Numbered from the stretch's first letter, positions 35,464-45,002 are shown. The stretch: 64,000 bases of DNA from Lichenicoccus sp964242335 (GCA_964242335.1 CAXTAY010000001.1:1-64000), one strand, 5' to 3'. Numbers and translations are program-made. The notes: generated by a model not told the origin, from the sequence alone.

Positions 35464-37215
35464 CTAGCCGCGCGGGCCGTTCGGTCCGGCCGGCTGCGGC
35501 ACGCCACCGGTCTCGTCCGCAGGACCGCCGGCCGCCCGGAGGCAGAGCGCCAGCGAGATCGCCCCAGGGTCGGCATGGCCCCTGCTGCGCTCCGCGAGCG
35601 GTCGCGCCCGGCCGAGGCGCGGCGACAGCTCCGCGGTCGCCGCGGCGGCACGCGATGCCGCCTCCGCGGCCGTGTCCCAGGCCGCCCGCAACGGCATACC
35701 TTGCCCGACCAGGTGCTGCAGCGTGACGGCGAACGGCTCGAGCGCATCGACCAGGGTCTTGTCGCCCGGCCGGGCACCGCCCAGCCGCGCCACCCCGTCC
35801 AGGGCGGCGCCGACGCCACGGGCCACGTCACCCGGCGATACAGCCGCGTCGTCGGCGAGCGTGCGGGCGCAGGCGACCAGGCCGACCCCCCAGAGGGCTC
35901 CGGAGGTGCCGCCTGCCCGTGCCGCCCAGGCCTCGCCGGCCGCGGCGAGCACGGCCGCCGGGCCGGCTCCGATCGACACCGCGTCGCGCACCGCCTCGGC
36001 GGCGGCGGCCGATCCGCGCGCCATGCCCTGCCCATGGTCGCCGTCGCCGGCCACGGCATCGAGACGGCCGAGCTCGGCTTCCGCCTCGGCCATCGCCGCG
36101 GCGATCCTCGCGAACCCTTGCGCCACCCACGCGCCGGCGGCGGCGGCACGCTCGTCGGAGGCCGCCACGAGCGCGACCCGATCCTCGTCCTGCTCGACGA
36201 GCGGCGGCGGCGGTGCGGCAACGGTGCCACGATGCAGCACCGGAGCGTCGCACGGTGCCAGCCAGAGCGGCTCCAGCGTCTCGTCCAGCCAGGTCAGCGT
36301 CAGCGAGCATCCGGCCATGTCGAGGCTGGTGACGAACTCGCCCACTTCCGGCGCCACCGGCTCCAGCCCGTGCGCGCGCAGGCCGGCATCGATCGCGGTC
36401 CAGAGCACGAACAGCTCCTCCCACTTGGTGCTGCCGAGGCCGTTCAGCACCGCGGCGACACGGCCGCCGCCGTCAGCCGGCGCCTCCTCCAGCAGGCCCT
36501 GCACCAGCAGCGCCGCGAGTTCGCCGGCGGGCATCGCCGGCCGCTCGTCGATGCCGGGCTCGCCGTGGATGCCGAGGCCGATGGCGATGCGGCCGGGCGG
36601 CACCGTGAACAGCTCCCGGTCCGCGCCGGGCAGCACGCAGCCGCCGAACGCGACGCCGAGCGAGCGGGTGCGGTCGTTGGCGCGGCGGGCGGCGTGCTCC
36701 ACCGCGTCCAGCGACCAGCCGGCCTGCGCCGCGGCACCGGCGATCTTGAACACCACCAGGTCGCCGGCGATGCCGCGGCGGCGGGCATGCTCGTGGCCCG
36801 GCGCGCTGGCGACGTCGTCGCTCACCGCCAGCACCCGGACGTCGATGCCGTCGGCGCGCAGCAGCTCGGCGGCGAGGCCGAAATTAAGCACGTCGCCGGC
36901 ATAGTTGCCGAAGCCCAGCAGCACGCCGCCGCCGCGCTCGGCCACCCGGCAGACATGGCGCACGGCGCGGGTCGAGGGCGAGGCGAACACGTCTCCCGCC
37001 ACCGCCGCGGCGGCCAGTCCCTGGCCGACATAGCCGGCGAAGGCCGGGTAGTGGCCGCTGCCGCCGCCGACCACCAGCGCCACCTTGCCGTCCGGCACCG
37101 GATCGCTGCGCAGCACGCCGCCGCGCACCGGCCGGATGCTGCCGGCATGGACCGCGCAGAACCCGGCGAGCGCACTCGCCGCGAACGACTCGGGCTCGTC
37201 GAGGATGCGGGTCAT
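35464..37215 (-). CDS. Dihydroxyacetone kinase family protein (DhaK-DhaL fusion)
   Basis: A 583-residue ATP-dependent kinase. The DhaK half has GGGSGHYPAFAG and the substrate-binding histidine in GIHGEPG (H217). The DhaL half, from about residue 375, has the nucleotide/Mg motif GDGDHGQG. Members act on dihydroxyacetone or on four-carbon ketoses such as L- or D-erythrulose. The neighbours (TIM-barrel isomerase, DenD-like dehydrogenase) favour a tetrose role. ATG 37215 gives normal length. Last gene of a three-gene minus-strand unit. Confidence 0.92.
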   Translation of the reverse strand: MTRILDEPESFAASALAGFCAVHAGSIRPVRGGVLRSDPVPDGKVALVVGGGSGHYPAFAGYVGQGLAAAAVAGDVFASPSTRAVRHVCRVAERGGGVLLGFGNYAGDVLNFGLAAELLRADGIDVRVLAVSDDVASAPGHEHARRRGIAGDLVVFKIAGAAAQAGWSLDAVEHAARRANDRTRSLGVAFGGCVLPGADRELFTVPPGRIAIGLGIHGEPGIDERPAMPAGELAALLVQGLLEEAPADGGGRVAAVLNGLGSTKWEELFVLWTAIDAGLRAHGLEPVAPEVGEFVTSLDMAGCSLTLTWLDETLEPLWLAPCDAPVLHRGTVAAPPPPLVEQDEDRVALVAASDERAAAAGAWVAQGFARIAAAMAEAEAELGRLDAVAGDGDHGQGMARGSAAAAEAVRDAVSIGAGPAAVLAAAGEAWAARAGGTSGALWGVGLVACARTLADDAAVSPGDVARGVGAALDGVARLGGARPGDKTLVDALEPFAVTLQHLVGQGMPLRAAWDTAAEAASRAAAATAELSPRLGRARPLAERSRGHADPGAISLALCLRAAGGPADETGGVPQPAGPNGPRG

Positions 37216-37262
37216 GCGTGCTCCTGTGGTGTCGGCCGGCGCGTCGTGTCGAAGCGGCCGCC

Positions 37263-38192
37263 TCAGCGCGGCAGGATGCGGCGCAGGTACTCGCGGTTGG
37301 TCGCGCACACGCTCAGTCCGTCGCCGCCGTAATGCTCGAGCAGGAACGGGCTGTTGAAGCCGTGCTCGATCATGATCCGGGTCGCGACCCGGTAGCTGAT
37401 CACCCCGTACTCCAGTGGCATCGGACCGGTGACCACGGCGCCGTTGGTGGCGTCCTCGGTGCGGAAATAGTTCTTCGCGTGCCAGTAGCCGGCATAGGGT
37501 GCCACCTTCTCGATCATCGCCAGCCAATGCTCCACCGGACGGTGCAGCCGCACCAGGTTGCCGATGTCGGCGTTGATCTTGACGTTGGGCAGGTCGACGT
37601 CGGTCACGAACCGCACCGCGCTGTCGGCGGTGCCGAGATAGGTGTCCTCGTACATCTCCAGCGCCACCTCGATGCCGAGTTCGACCGCGTGCTGGCCGAG
37701 CTCGCGGATGCGGGTGACCGCCTTGTCCCAGACCGCCGGATCGTCGGGATTGAGCGCGCCCTGCGCGGTCCAGAACCACAGCGCCTGCTTCTGCGCCGGC
37801 CACAGCGCCTCGAACAGCCCGAACGATACCGCACCGGCGCCGATCTTCGCGGCAGTGTCGATGACGCGGTGGTTGTAGGCGAGGTACGCGTCGCCGTGAC
37901 GGACGTCGATGACGCTGCGACGCGCCGTCGAGATCGCCGGCACCGAGAGCCCGGCCTCGCGCACCACCGACGTGAACTCGTCCAGGCGGGAGGGCTCCAG
38001 GTCGGCGATGCGCAGCCACGAGTCGGTCGGATCGAGATGGGTGAAGCCGGCATCGCTGACGTCGGCCAGCGTTCGTGCCCAGGCCTCGGCGGGCTGGTCC
38101 TGCACGCTGCTGCCGTCGCGCAGGACATTGGGATACTGGATCATGGCCGCCGCGATCGGCCAGGTTTCGCGGTTGAAGCGTGTGCTGGTCAT
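37263..38192 (-). CDS. TIM-barrel sugar isomerase/epimerase
   Basis: A 309-residue xylose-isomerase-like barrel. Probable metal-site segments are ALEMYEDTYLG, VKINADIGN, YWHAKNY and LLEHYGGDG. It sits between the kinase and the DenD-like dehydrogenase, overlapping the latter by four bases (ATGA). It probably interconverts keto and aldo forms of a short-chain sugar acid or sugar phosphate. Confidence 0.9.
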   Translation of the reverse strand: MTSTRFNRETWPIAAAMIQYPNVLRDGSSVQDQPAEAWARTLADVSDAGFTHLDPTDSWLRIADLEPSRLDEFTSVVREAGLSVPAISTARRSVIDVRHGDAYLAYNHRVIDTAAKIGAGAVSFGLFEALWPAQKQALWFWTAQGALNPDDPAVWDKAVTRIRELGQHAVELGIEVALEMYEDTYLGTADSAVRFVTDVDLPNVKINADIGNLVRLHRPVEHWLAMIEKVAPYAGYWHAKNYFRTEDATNGAVVTGPMPLEYGVISYRVATRIMIEHGFNSPFLLEHYGGDGLSVCATNREYLRRILPR

Positions 38193-39211
38193 GGTGCTGC
38201 TCCTGGCGCCGATCCGCCGATCTTGCCGCCGAGTTCGTCCTCGATATGGGCCTGGATGATCTGCTCGAACCGCGTCTCGGCCCGGAAGCCCAGCGCTGCG
38301 GCGCGGCGCGCATCGAAGCCCTGCGCCCAGCCATCGACGATGCGCTGGATCACCGGGTCCGGCTCGCGCCGGATCCGTGCCGCCACCTCCGCTCCGGCCA
38401 CGGACCGCAGGGCGGCGATCTGCTCGCCGACCGTCACCGACAATCCCGGCATGGTCAGGTTGGGACGGCCGCCGAGCTCTGCCGGGTCGATTGAGGCGGC
38501 GTGGGTCAGGAAGTGGATCGCCGAGCGCGGGCTGGTCATCCAGTGCCGCACGCTGTCGGTGACCGGCAGGATCGCCTCCTGGCCGACCAGCGGCTCGCGT
38601 ATGATCCCGGAGAAGAAGCCGGACGCGGCGCGGTTCGGCTTGCCCGGCCGCACGCAGATGGTCGGCAGGCGCAGGCCGATGCCGCGGACGATGCCGCGCC
38701 GGCCGTAATCGGCCAGCAGCAGCTCGCCCATCGCCTTCTGGGTGCCGTAGCTGGTCTGCGGCGTCAGCGCCTGGTCGTCGCTGATCATCGCCGAGAGCTC
38801 ACCGCCGAACACGGCGAGCGAGGAGGCGAACACCAGCCGCGGCACCCAGCCTCCAGCTTCGCCCGCGGCCTCACCCTCGTGGCGTATCGCCTCGAGCAGC
38901 ATCCGGGTGCCGTCGAGGTTGACGCGATAGCCCTTCTGCATGTCCGCTTCCGCCTCGCTCGAGACGATCGCGGCGAGGTGGTAGATCAGGTCCGGACGTC
39001 GGCGCACCAGCCCGGCGGCCGCTTCCGGCGTGGACAGGTCCGCCGCCGCGCAGTGCACGGCACCGCCGAAGCCTTGCGGTGCGGTCGGCAGCACGACATC
39101 GATCAGGTCGAGGGACGTTACTGTCTCCCCGGCCAGGGTCCCGCCGCCGGCCAGCCGTTCGGCCAGCTTTCGGCCCAGCATGCCGGCGGCACCGAGGATC
39201 AGGACGCGCAT
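38189..39211 (-). CDS. NAD-dependent epimerase/dehydratase family, D-erythronate dehydrogenase-like
   Basis: A 340-residue extended SDR with cofactor loop GAAGMLG and catalytic SYGTQKAMGE. The N-terminal layout (GRKLAERL, then TSLDLIDVVLP) resembles D-erythronate dehydrogenase DenD, which oxidises D-erythronate to the 2-keto acid. The assignment rests on memory of the family and on the neighbouring kinase and isomerase. First gene of the unit; no linked regulator seen. Confidence 0.85.
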   Translation of the reverse strand: MRVLILGAAGMLGRKLAERLAGGGTLAGETVTSLDLIDVVLPTAPQGFGGAVHCAAADLSTPEAAAGLVRRRPDLIYHLAAIVSSEAEADMQKGYRVNLDGTRMLLEAIRHEGEAAGEAGGWVPRLVFASSLAVFGGELSAMISDDQALTPQTSYGTQKAMGELLLADYGRRGIVRGIGLRLPTICVRPGKPNRAASGFFSGIIREPLVGQEAILPVTDSVRHWMTSPRSAIHFLTHAASIDPAELGGRPNLTMPGLSVTVGEQIAALRSVAGAEVAARIRREPDPVIQRIVDGWAQGFDARRAAALGFRAETRFEQIIQAHIEDELGGKIGGSAPGAAP

Positions 39212-39292
39212 GACAGGCTTCTCCTCAGTTGCTCGCGGCCACCGCCCCGCGCAACGGCGTGCGCGAGGACGCGGCGACCTGCGACGCGCGGC

Positions 39293-39508
39293 TCAGCTGC
39301 GCCCGGACTCACCGGGATGATGCTTCTCGTGCTTGGTGCCACCGCCGGTGCTGTTGTCCTCGGTGCCGGGGTGCTTCTTGGTCACCGGGCTGTGCTGATG
39401 ATGCGCGCCGGCGACGTCGCCGTCATGCGGCTTGTCGGCGTTGGCGTGGCTGCTTCCCGGCCCGCCGCCCGAGCGGTCGGTCGCGGGTATCTTGCTGCTG
39501 GTGTTCAT
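39293..39508 (-). CDS. Possible separately translated small hydrophilic protein (nested frame end)
   Basis: ATG 39508 (MNTSSKIPATDRSG) is preceded five bases upstream by AAGGGGAG and yields 71 residues of low-complexity, hydrophilic sequence with several His-His and Gly-Gly pairs. It is in the same frame as the 200-residue gene, with no stop between. So either a fusion protein, or two products, are made. I cannot decide from sequence. Confidence 0.35.
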   Translation of the reverse strand: MNTSSKIPATDRSGGGPGSSHANADKPHDGDVAGAHHQHSPVTKKHPGTEDNSTGGGTKHEKHHPGESGRS

Positions 39509-39895
39509 CTCGTCTCCCCTTACCCTGTGCAAACGGGGCGTGGCCGGCCCGGGTTCCGGCGTCGCGCGTGCGCCATGCCCGCCACGCATCCGCAGGCTCG
39601 AGCCGTTCAGCCGACGCAGCGACGCCGGATCGGCCGCGATCCCCTCCGCCACCGATACGGCGCGGCCCAGCTGGGCATCGGTGAGATGTCTGATCGCCGG
39701 GCGCGGCACCACCCGGTCCCAGCGCACGCCGACCGCCGCGTCCAGGCACACCCGCATGAAGCAGTGATCGAACCGGATCGGCCAGCCATGCGCCGTCGCC
39801 ATGCCGGGCAGGATGGTTCGCGTCAGGGCGTGCCAGCGCTCCTGCAGCGCCGCGCGGGCGGTCACGTCGGTCGCCTGCGGCACCGGCTCGGTCAT
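39293..39895 (-). CDS. Unknown protein with a hydrophilic, His/Gly-rich C-terminal tail
   Basis: A 200-residue frame in two parts. Residues ~1-105 are a compact domain (ERWHALTRTILPGMA, FDHCFMRVCLDAAVG) that I recall as an unnamed protein in Acetobacteraceae. Residues ~130-200 are a disordered, charged tail rich in G, H, K and S. Between them lies an internal ATG (39508) with a good ribosome site, so the tail may be a separate small protein. The start ATG lies one base from the DedA stop, suggesting coupling. Confidence 0.6.
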   Translation of the reverse strand: MTEPVPQATDVTARAALQERWHALTRTILPGMATAHGWPIRFDHCFMRVCLDAAVGVRWDRVVPRPAIRHLTDAQLGRAVSVAEGIAADPASLRRLNGSSLRMRGGHGARATPEPGPATPRLHRVRGDEMNTSSKIPATDRSGGGPGSSHANADKPHDGDVAGAHHQHSPVTKKHPGTEDNSTGGGTKHEKHHPGESGRS

Positions 39896-39896
39896 C

Positions 39897-40532
39897 TCAG
39901 CTCGGCTCCCGGCTCGCCGCCTGCTCGGCCTCGCGGGTCAGGCGGGTCTCGTTGCGCTTGAGGAAGAGGAACGCCGCGAGTACCGCTGTCGCACCGAGGG
40001 TGCCGACGACGATGCCGATCGGTCCCGAGACATGCTGCGCGCTGCGGCCGAGCAGGTAGGCGGCGAAGCCGTAGCCGCCGGCCCAGCCGATGCCGCCGAG
40101 CGCGTTGTAGGCCAGGAAGCTCGACCAGGGCATGTGGTTGGCGCCGGCCAGCAGCGCGACGAAGGTGCGCAGCACGGCGATGAAGCGGCCGAAGAACACC
40201 ACCTTGCCGCCATGGCGACGGAACAGGTAGCGGCCGAGCCTGAGCCGCTGGTCGTTCAGGCCGACGTGGCGGCCGTAGCGGGCGAGGATGCGAAACCCGA
40301 CCGATCGGCCGATCAGGTAGCCGAAGTTATCGCCCATGATGGCGCCGAGGATCGCCACCGCCACCACCCAGACGATGTCCAGCCGGTGCGTCGTGGCGCA
40401 GTAGATGGCGGTGCCGATGATCAGGCTCTCGCCGGGCAGTGGGGCCCCCATGCTCTCGAACATGACGATCAGGCCGATGAACCCGTAGCCCCAGTGCTGC
40501 AGCAGATGGTCGAGATGGTGCAGAAGAAACAT
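39897..40532 (-). CDS. DedA-family membrane protein
   Basis: A 211-residue SNARE-associated (DedA) protein with four to five hydrophobic helices. Family motifs are FESMGAPLPGES and FFGRFIAVLRTFVALLAGAN. Members are phospholipid flippases or scramblases tied to membrane homeostasis. ATG 40532 (MFLLHHLDHLL) is the usual start; the frame is open twelve codons further. The stop is one base before the following gene. Confidence 0.9.
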   Translation of the reverse strand: MFLLHHLDHLLQHWGYGFIGLIVMFESMGAPLPGESLIIGTAIYCATTHRLDIVWVVAVAILGAIMGDNFGYLIGRSVGFRILARYGRHVGLNDQRLRLGRYLFRRHGGKVVFFGRFIAVLRTFVALLAGANHMPWSSFLAYNALGGIGWAGGYGFAAYLLGRSAQHVSGPIGIVVGTLGATAVLAAFLFLKRNETRLTREAEQAASREPS

Positions 40533-40632
40533 CGCGCTCGACCGGACCCTCGACGGCCCGTCCGTCACGCGGCTCAGGAACCGTCAGGGGGCCGTCGCTG
40601 TCAAGTCGGTGCGGCGAAGGAGGGATAGCGCG

Positions 40633-42603
40633 ATGAGCGGACGGATCGAGGCGAAGTGCGGCACCTGGGGCTCACCGGTGGGCGCCGCCCTGGTCGCCGG
40701 CAAGACGACCACGCTGTCGATGCTGCGTGCCGACGGCACCTCGCTGCTGTGGCTGGAAGGCCGGCCGACGGAAGCAGGCCGCGTCGTGCTGTGCCGCCGC
40801 GAAGGCACCGCGCCGCCGCAGGAGCTGACGCCGCCGCCGTTCGATGTCGGCTCGCGCGTGCACGAGTACGGCGGCGGCGGCTACGCCAGCTTCGGCGGCC
40901 GGATCGGCTTCAGCCACCGGCCGGACGGCTCGGTGTGGCTGATCGAGCCCGCCTCGGCGCCGCGCGCGATCTGCACGGTGCCGGGACTTCGCTTCGCGGA
41001 CCTGTGCTTCACGCCCGACGGGCGCTGGCTGATCGCGGTGAGGGAGGATCATCGCGATCCGCGAGCGGCGCAGCCGGAGGCGGCGATCGTCGCGTTGCGC
41101 CTCGACGACGCGGCGGACCCATCGGCAGCAGCCGGCGAGGTCCTGGTGCGCGGCGCCGACTTCCTCTCCAGCCCGCGGGTGTCGCCCGATGGCGGCACGC
41201 TGGCCTGGATCGAATGGGGCCACCCGGCGATGCCGTGGGACGCGACGCGGCTGCACCGGGCCTCGATCCTGCAGGATGTGCCGCGCCGGATCGGCCTGTC
41301 CGGGATGCGCTGCCTCGCCGGCGATACCGGCGACGGGATGCCGGGCGAGTCGCTGATGCAGCCGGGGTTCGACGCCGATGGGGTGCTGCATGTCTGCTCC
41401 GACCGCACCGGCTGGTGGAACCTCTTCCGGGTCGGCGCGGATGGCGAGCTCGTGCCGCTCTGCCCGATGCAGCGCGAGATCGGGGTGCCGCCCTGGGTGT
41501 TCGGGCAGCGCTCCTACCGGTTCATGCCCGACGGCAGCGTGATCGCCGCTGCGGTCGAGCAGGGCCGCATGCTGCCGCTGCACATCCGGCGCGGGGTCGC
41601 GCACACGCTGCCGATCGGTCCGGTGGCGGAGTGCCCGGTGCTGCTGTCGGGCATCGACGGGCCGCAGCTGGGCTGGCTGCGCGCGGCGCCGGACCAGGCG
41701 GCCGCGGTGCTGACGGCGCCGTTCCCGTGGGACCCGACGGCCCGACCCTTCATCATCGCCGCGTCGCATGCGCTGCCGCTGGATGCGCAGGACATCGCCG
41801 TCGCCGAGACGATACGCTGCCGGGCCGCCGACGGCAGCACCGTGCACGCCTTCTACTACGCACCGGCCAACCGCCGCTACGCGGTGCCGCCGGGCGAACG
41901 CCCACCGCTGGTGGTGATGGCGCACGGTGGTCCGACCGGGATGACCAGCGAGGCGTTCTCGCTGCGCGTGCAGTGGTGGACCAGCCGCGGCATCGGCGTG
42001 GTCGACGTCAATTACGGCGGCTCGACCGGCTTCGGACGCGCCTATCGCGAGCGGCTCGACGGGCAGTGGGGCGTGGTCGACGTCGATGACTGCATCGCCG
42101 CCTGCACCCACCTGATCGATACCGGACGAGCCGATCCGGCGCGGATCGCGATACGAGGCAGCAGCGCCGGCGGCTTCACCGTGCTGGCCGCGCTGACCCG
42201 CTCGACGCTGTTCTCCGCCGCCGCCTGCCTGTACGGCATCGGCGAGCTGCGCAGCCTCGCCGCGGAGACGCACAAGTTCGAACGCCACTACCTGGACCGG
42301 CTGCTGGGCAGCCTGCCCGAATTCGGCGCCACCTACGACGCGCGCTCGCCGATCCGCCACCTCGACGCGCTGCGCTGCCCGGTGATCTTCTTCCACGGCA
42401 CGGAGGACCGCGTGGTGCCGATCGCCCAGACCCGCGCCATGGCCGAGGCGCTGGAACAACGCGGGATCCGGGTCGCGGTGCACGAGTTCGCGGGCGAGGC
42501 GCACGGCTTCCGGCGCGAGGAGACGATCCGCCAGGTGCTGGAGCTGGAGCTCGCCTTCTACGGCAGCCTGTGGGGGTTCACGCCGTCTGAGCTGCGGGAA
42601 TGA
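40633..42603 (+). CDS. S9-family prolyl oligopeptidase / acylaminoacyl peptidase
   Basis: A 656-residue cytoplasmic serine peptidase. The N-terminal beta-propeller is followed by an alpha/beta-hydrolase domain. The nucleophile is in GSSAGG (Ser511), the acid in HGTEDRVVP and the histidine in EAHGF. It should trim short peptides. ATG 40633 follows AAGGAGG. Its last 26 bases overlap the convergent ferredoxin-like gene. Confidence 0.93.
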   Translation: MSGRIEAKCGTWGSPVGAALVAGKTTTLSMLRADGTSLLWLEGRPTEAGRVVLCRREGTAPPQELTPPPFDVGSRVHEYGGGGYASFGGRIGFSHRPDGSVWLIEPASAPRAICTVPGLRFADLCFTPDGRWLIAVREDHRDPRAAQPEAAIVALRLDDAADPSAAAGEVLVRGADFLSSPRVSPDGGTLAWIEWGHPAMPWDATRLHRASILQDVPRRIGLSGMRCLAGDTGDGMPGESLMQPGFDADGVLHVCSDRTGWWNLFRVGADGELVPLCPMQREIGVPPWVFGQRSYRFMPDGSVIAAAVEQGRMLPLHIRRGVAHTLPIGPVAECPVLLSGIDGPQLGWLRAAPDQAAAVLTAPFPWDPTARPFIIAASHALPLDAQDIAVAETIRCRAADGSTVHAFYYAPANRRYAVPPGERPPLVVMAHGGPTGMTSEAFSLRVQWWTSRGIGVVDVNYGGSTGFGRAYRERLDGQWGVVDVDDCIAACTHLIDTGRADPARIAIRGSSAGGFTVLAALTRSTLFSAAACLYGIGELRSLAAETHKFERHYLDRLLGSLPEFGATYDARSPIRHLDALRCPVIFFHGTEDRVVPIAQTRAMAEALEQRGIRVAVHEFAGEAHGFRREETIRQVLELELAFYGSLWGFTPSELRE

Positions 42604-43009
42604 TCCCGAGGCTGTCGAGCACGCCGGCTGCCGGCTGGCCCTGCGACACGATCAGGAGCTGGCCCGGCATCGAGCCGCGCAACGCCACCACCGCCCGCTT
42701 GGGGCATACACCAAGGCACCCGGTCTCGATGATGCGCACGTCGCGCCTGCGTCCGGCCTCACGCAGCGCCCTGCGCAGCACCGTCCGCAGGTCGTCGCGG
42801 CCTTCGTCGCCGAAGCCGCCCTCGAGCTTGCCGCTGCACTTGCGGCACAGGACGACGAGCTCTCGCCACGAGGCCTGACGGACGCCAATCGGCGGTGGCG
42901 GCTTGATCTTCTTGCCCACCACCCGGACCGTGCGGGACCCCTGCGGTCGCGTCAAGCGGCGGCGACCGGTGGCGACGGCGCGCCGGCGGCCGGGCTCGCG
43001 GCCCTTCAT
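42578..43009 (-). CDS. Thioredoxin-like (2Fe-2S) ferredoxin domain protein
   Basis: A 143-residue protein. After a basic ~40-residue N-terminus comes the CxxC of LCRKCSG and, further on, TGCLGVCPKRAV. Those four cysteines are spaced as in thioredoxin-like (2Fe-2S) ferredoxins. The role is unknown: electron transfer or DUF1636-type metal metabolism. ATG 43009 follows AAGGA; a GTG near 42920 (VVGKKIKPPPP) is an alternative start that would remove the basic leader. Confidence 0.75.
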   Translation of the reverse strand: MKGREPGRRRAVATGRRRLTRPQGSRTVRVVGKKIKPPPPIGVRQASWRELVVLCRKCSGKLEGGFGDEGRDDLRTVLRRALREAGRRRDVRIIETGCLGVCPKRAVVALRGSMPGQLLIVSQGQPAAGVLDSLGIIPAAQTA

Positions 43010-43072
43010 CAATCCTTAAGCACCTTGGTCCTATCCTCCCGGCCGAGCCAGCAGCGGCGGGAAGATCTCCAG

Positions 43073-43423
43073 GTGGGCCAGGGACGAGCGGAAACCGGCA
43101 TCGCAGCGTGGCTGCCCGCCATCGGCCTGCTGCTCGCGAGCAGCGCCGGTGCTGCGTGGCTGCAGCTGCGCGTCCAGGACGGGCCGGCGCCGCTGGCAGC
43201 CGTGTTCCCGCCCTGGTGGTCTTCCGCCCGGGTCTTCGAGGCTGCGGCTGCGGCCGATGTCGCGGTGCTGCGCGCCGGCGCCTGGCCGGCCCTGGTGATC
43301 GTGCGGCCCGGCGATCCCGGCGCGCCGGCGAGGCTGCGCGCGAGCGGGGCTTGGCTGCTGCTGGATGGTCGGGCGATCGGCGGTTGCGTTTCGAGAGGAC
43401 GGGATGATGACGCAGGGACGTGA
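43073..43423 (+). CDS. Small membrane-anchored hypothetical protein
   Basis: About 116 residues with one N-terminal transmembrane segment (AAWLPAIGLLLASSAGAAWL) and a periplasmic domain containing VFPPWWSS and LRASGAWLLLDG. I recall similar unnamed proteins in alphaproteobacteria. GTG 43073 places the membrane segment near the N-terminus; TTG 43025 is an alternative. Its 3' end overlaps the start of the chemoreceptor gene by 20 bases in another frame, so the two are likely coupled. Confidence 0.6.
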   Translation: MGQGRAETGIAAWLPAIGLLLASSAGAAWLQLRVQDGPAPLAAVFPPWWSSARVFEAAAAADVAVLRAGAWPALVIVRPGDPGAPARLRASGAWLLLDGRAIGGCVSRGRDDDAGT

Positions 43424-44885
43424 CGTCGGGATGGATGGATTGCGCGAGGCAGTGAGCCGTGGCCTGCTTTGCCTGCTCTGGCTGCACGTACCGCTCGACC
43501 TTGGTATCGCGGCGCTGCTCGGCAAGCCGTGGCTGCCTGCCATCTTGCTGGGCGTCACGATGGCTGCCGCCGCGACCTTGTCCTGGCGCGCCGTGGGCAG
43601 TATCCTGTGCACCCGGCTGATGATCAGCGCTGCCTTCGTCGGCATGATCGCGTTGCTGGTGTCGCTGTTCGCCGGCCATCCATGGCAGCTCGACCTGCAC
43701 ATGTACTTCTTCGCCGGGCTCGCCCTGCTCGCGGCCTATTGCGACTGGCAGGTGCTGCTGTTCGCCGCCGGCGCCATCGCCGTGCACCATCTCGGCCTCA
43801 ATTTCCTGCTGCCGGCCGCGATCTATCCCGGCGGCGGCGAGATCGGGCGGGTAATCCTGCATGCCGGGATCATCGTGCTCGAGACGGCCGTCCTGGTCTG
43901 GCTCACGGTTCGGCTGACCAGCCTGTTCGCCCAGGCGGCGGCTAGGACAGCGGAGGCCGAGCAGGCGCGCCACGCGGAGAAGCAGGCCGATGCCGCCCGC
44001 GTGGTGGCGGAGGCAACCGCCGCCGCCGAGGCGCGGGAGGTGGCACGCCTGCTCGCGAACCAGTTCGAATCCAGGGTGGGTGGCCTGGTGCAGGCGGTCG
44101 CCGGCTCGGCCGCGACGGCGCACAGGAATGCCACCGCTCTGTCGGCGGCCGCTGCCGAGGCGGTCGAGCATACGGATACCGCGGCCGGCGCCGGTCGCGA
44201 GGCCTCTCAGGCGGTACGAGCCATCGCCGCATCGGCGGAAGAGCTGACGGCGACGGTCAACGAGATCACCAGCCAGGTGACCCGTGCCGCCGCCGCCGCG
44301 CAGGCCGCGCGCGGCCAGGCGCAGGAAGCCGACGCCACCATGCGCGAGTTGAACGCGACGGTGCAGCATATCGGCGAGGTGGTCCGGATCATCGAGGACG
44401 TGGCACAGCGCACCAACCTGCTGGCACTGAACGCGACGATCGAGGCCGCGCGTGCCGGCGAGGCGGGACGCGGCTTCGCGGTGGTGGCGGGAGAGGTCAA
44501 GAAGCTCGCGACGCAGACCGCGCAGGCGACGCACGAGATACAGTCCCACATCGACGCGATCCGGACCGATACCGCCAAGGTGGCGGGTGCGATCGGCAGC
44601 GTCGTCGGCACCGTCGGCGAGCTGGACCAGATCGCCGGCACGATCGCGGCGGCGGTCAATCAGCAGGATGCCGCGACCAGAGAGATCGCGCTCGGCACCG
44701 GGCGCGCGGCCGCCGGTACCGGCGGGGTCTCGACCAACCTGGACGGGATCGTCCGGACCAGCGAGATCACCGAGAACGCCGCGCGCGACGTGCTGCAGGC
44801 CGCCTCCAGCCTGTCGGGTCAGGCCGACAGCCTGACGGCGGAGGTATCGACCTTCCTCGAGGCGGTGCGCCGGCAGGCCGCCTGA
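43404..44885 (+). CDS. Methyl-accepting chemotaxis protein with multi-helix membrane sensor
   Basis: A 493-residue chemoreceptor. Residues ~10-180 contain about six hydrophobic helices, including HMYFFAGLALLAAYCDW, which forms an integral membrane sensor rather than a periplasmic ligand domain. A coiled-coil signalling domain follows, with the hairpin tip NLLALNATIEAARAGEAGRG. It should signal to CheA. The start is ATG 43404 or 43407. Confidence 0.92.
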   Translation: MMTQGRDVGMDGLREAVSRGLLCLLWLHVPLDLGIAALLGKPWLPAILLGVTMAAAATLSWRAVGSILCTRLMISAAFVGMIALLVSLFAGHPWQLDLHMYFFAGLALLAAYCDWQVLLFAAGAIAVHHLGLNFLLPAAIYPGGGEIGRVILHAGIIVLETAVLVWLTVRLTSLFAQAAARTAEAEQARHAEKQADAARVVAEATAAAEAREVARLLANQFESRVGGLVQAVAGSAATAHRNATALSAAAAEAVEHTDTAAGAGREASQAVRAIAASAEELTATVNEITSQVTRAAAAAQAARGQAQEADATMRELNATVQHIGEVVRIIEDVAQRTNLLALNATIEAARAGEAGRGFAVVAGEVKKLATQTAQATHEIQSHIDAIRTDTAKVAGAIGSVVGTVGELDQIAGTIAAAVNQQDAATREIALGTGRAAAGTGGVSTNLDGIVRTSEITENAARDVLQAASSLSGQADSLTAEVSTFLEAVRRQAA

Positions 44886-45002
44886 GCCACGATCTGGCCG
44901 CGCCCTCGATTGACAAGCGGCGCGTGAGCGAGCCGATCATGCGTCCGGACGATCGGGCGCGTGCGGCGGCAGACCGGTCGGTGGCATGGGGAGGGAGTTC
45001 CG

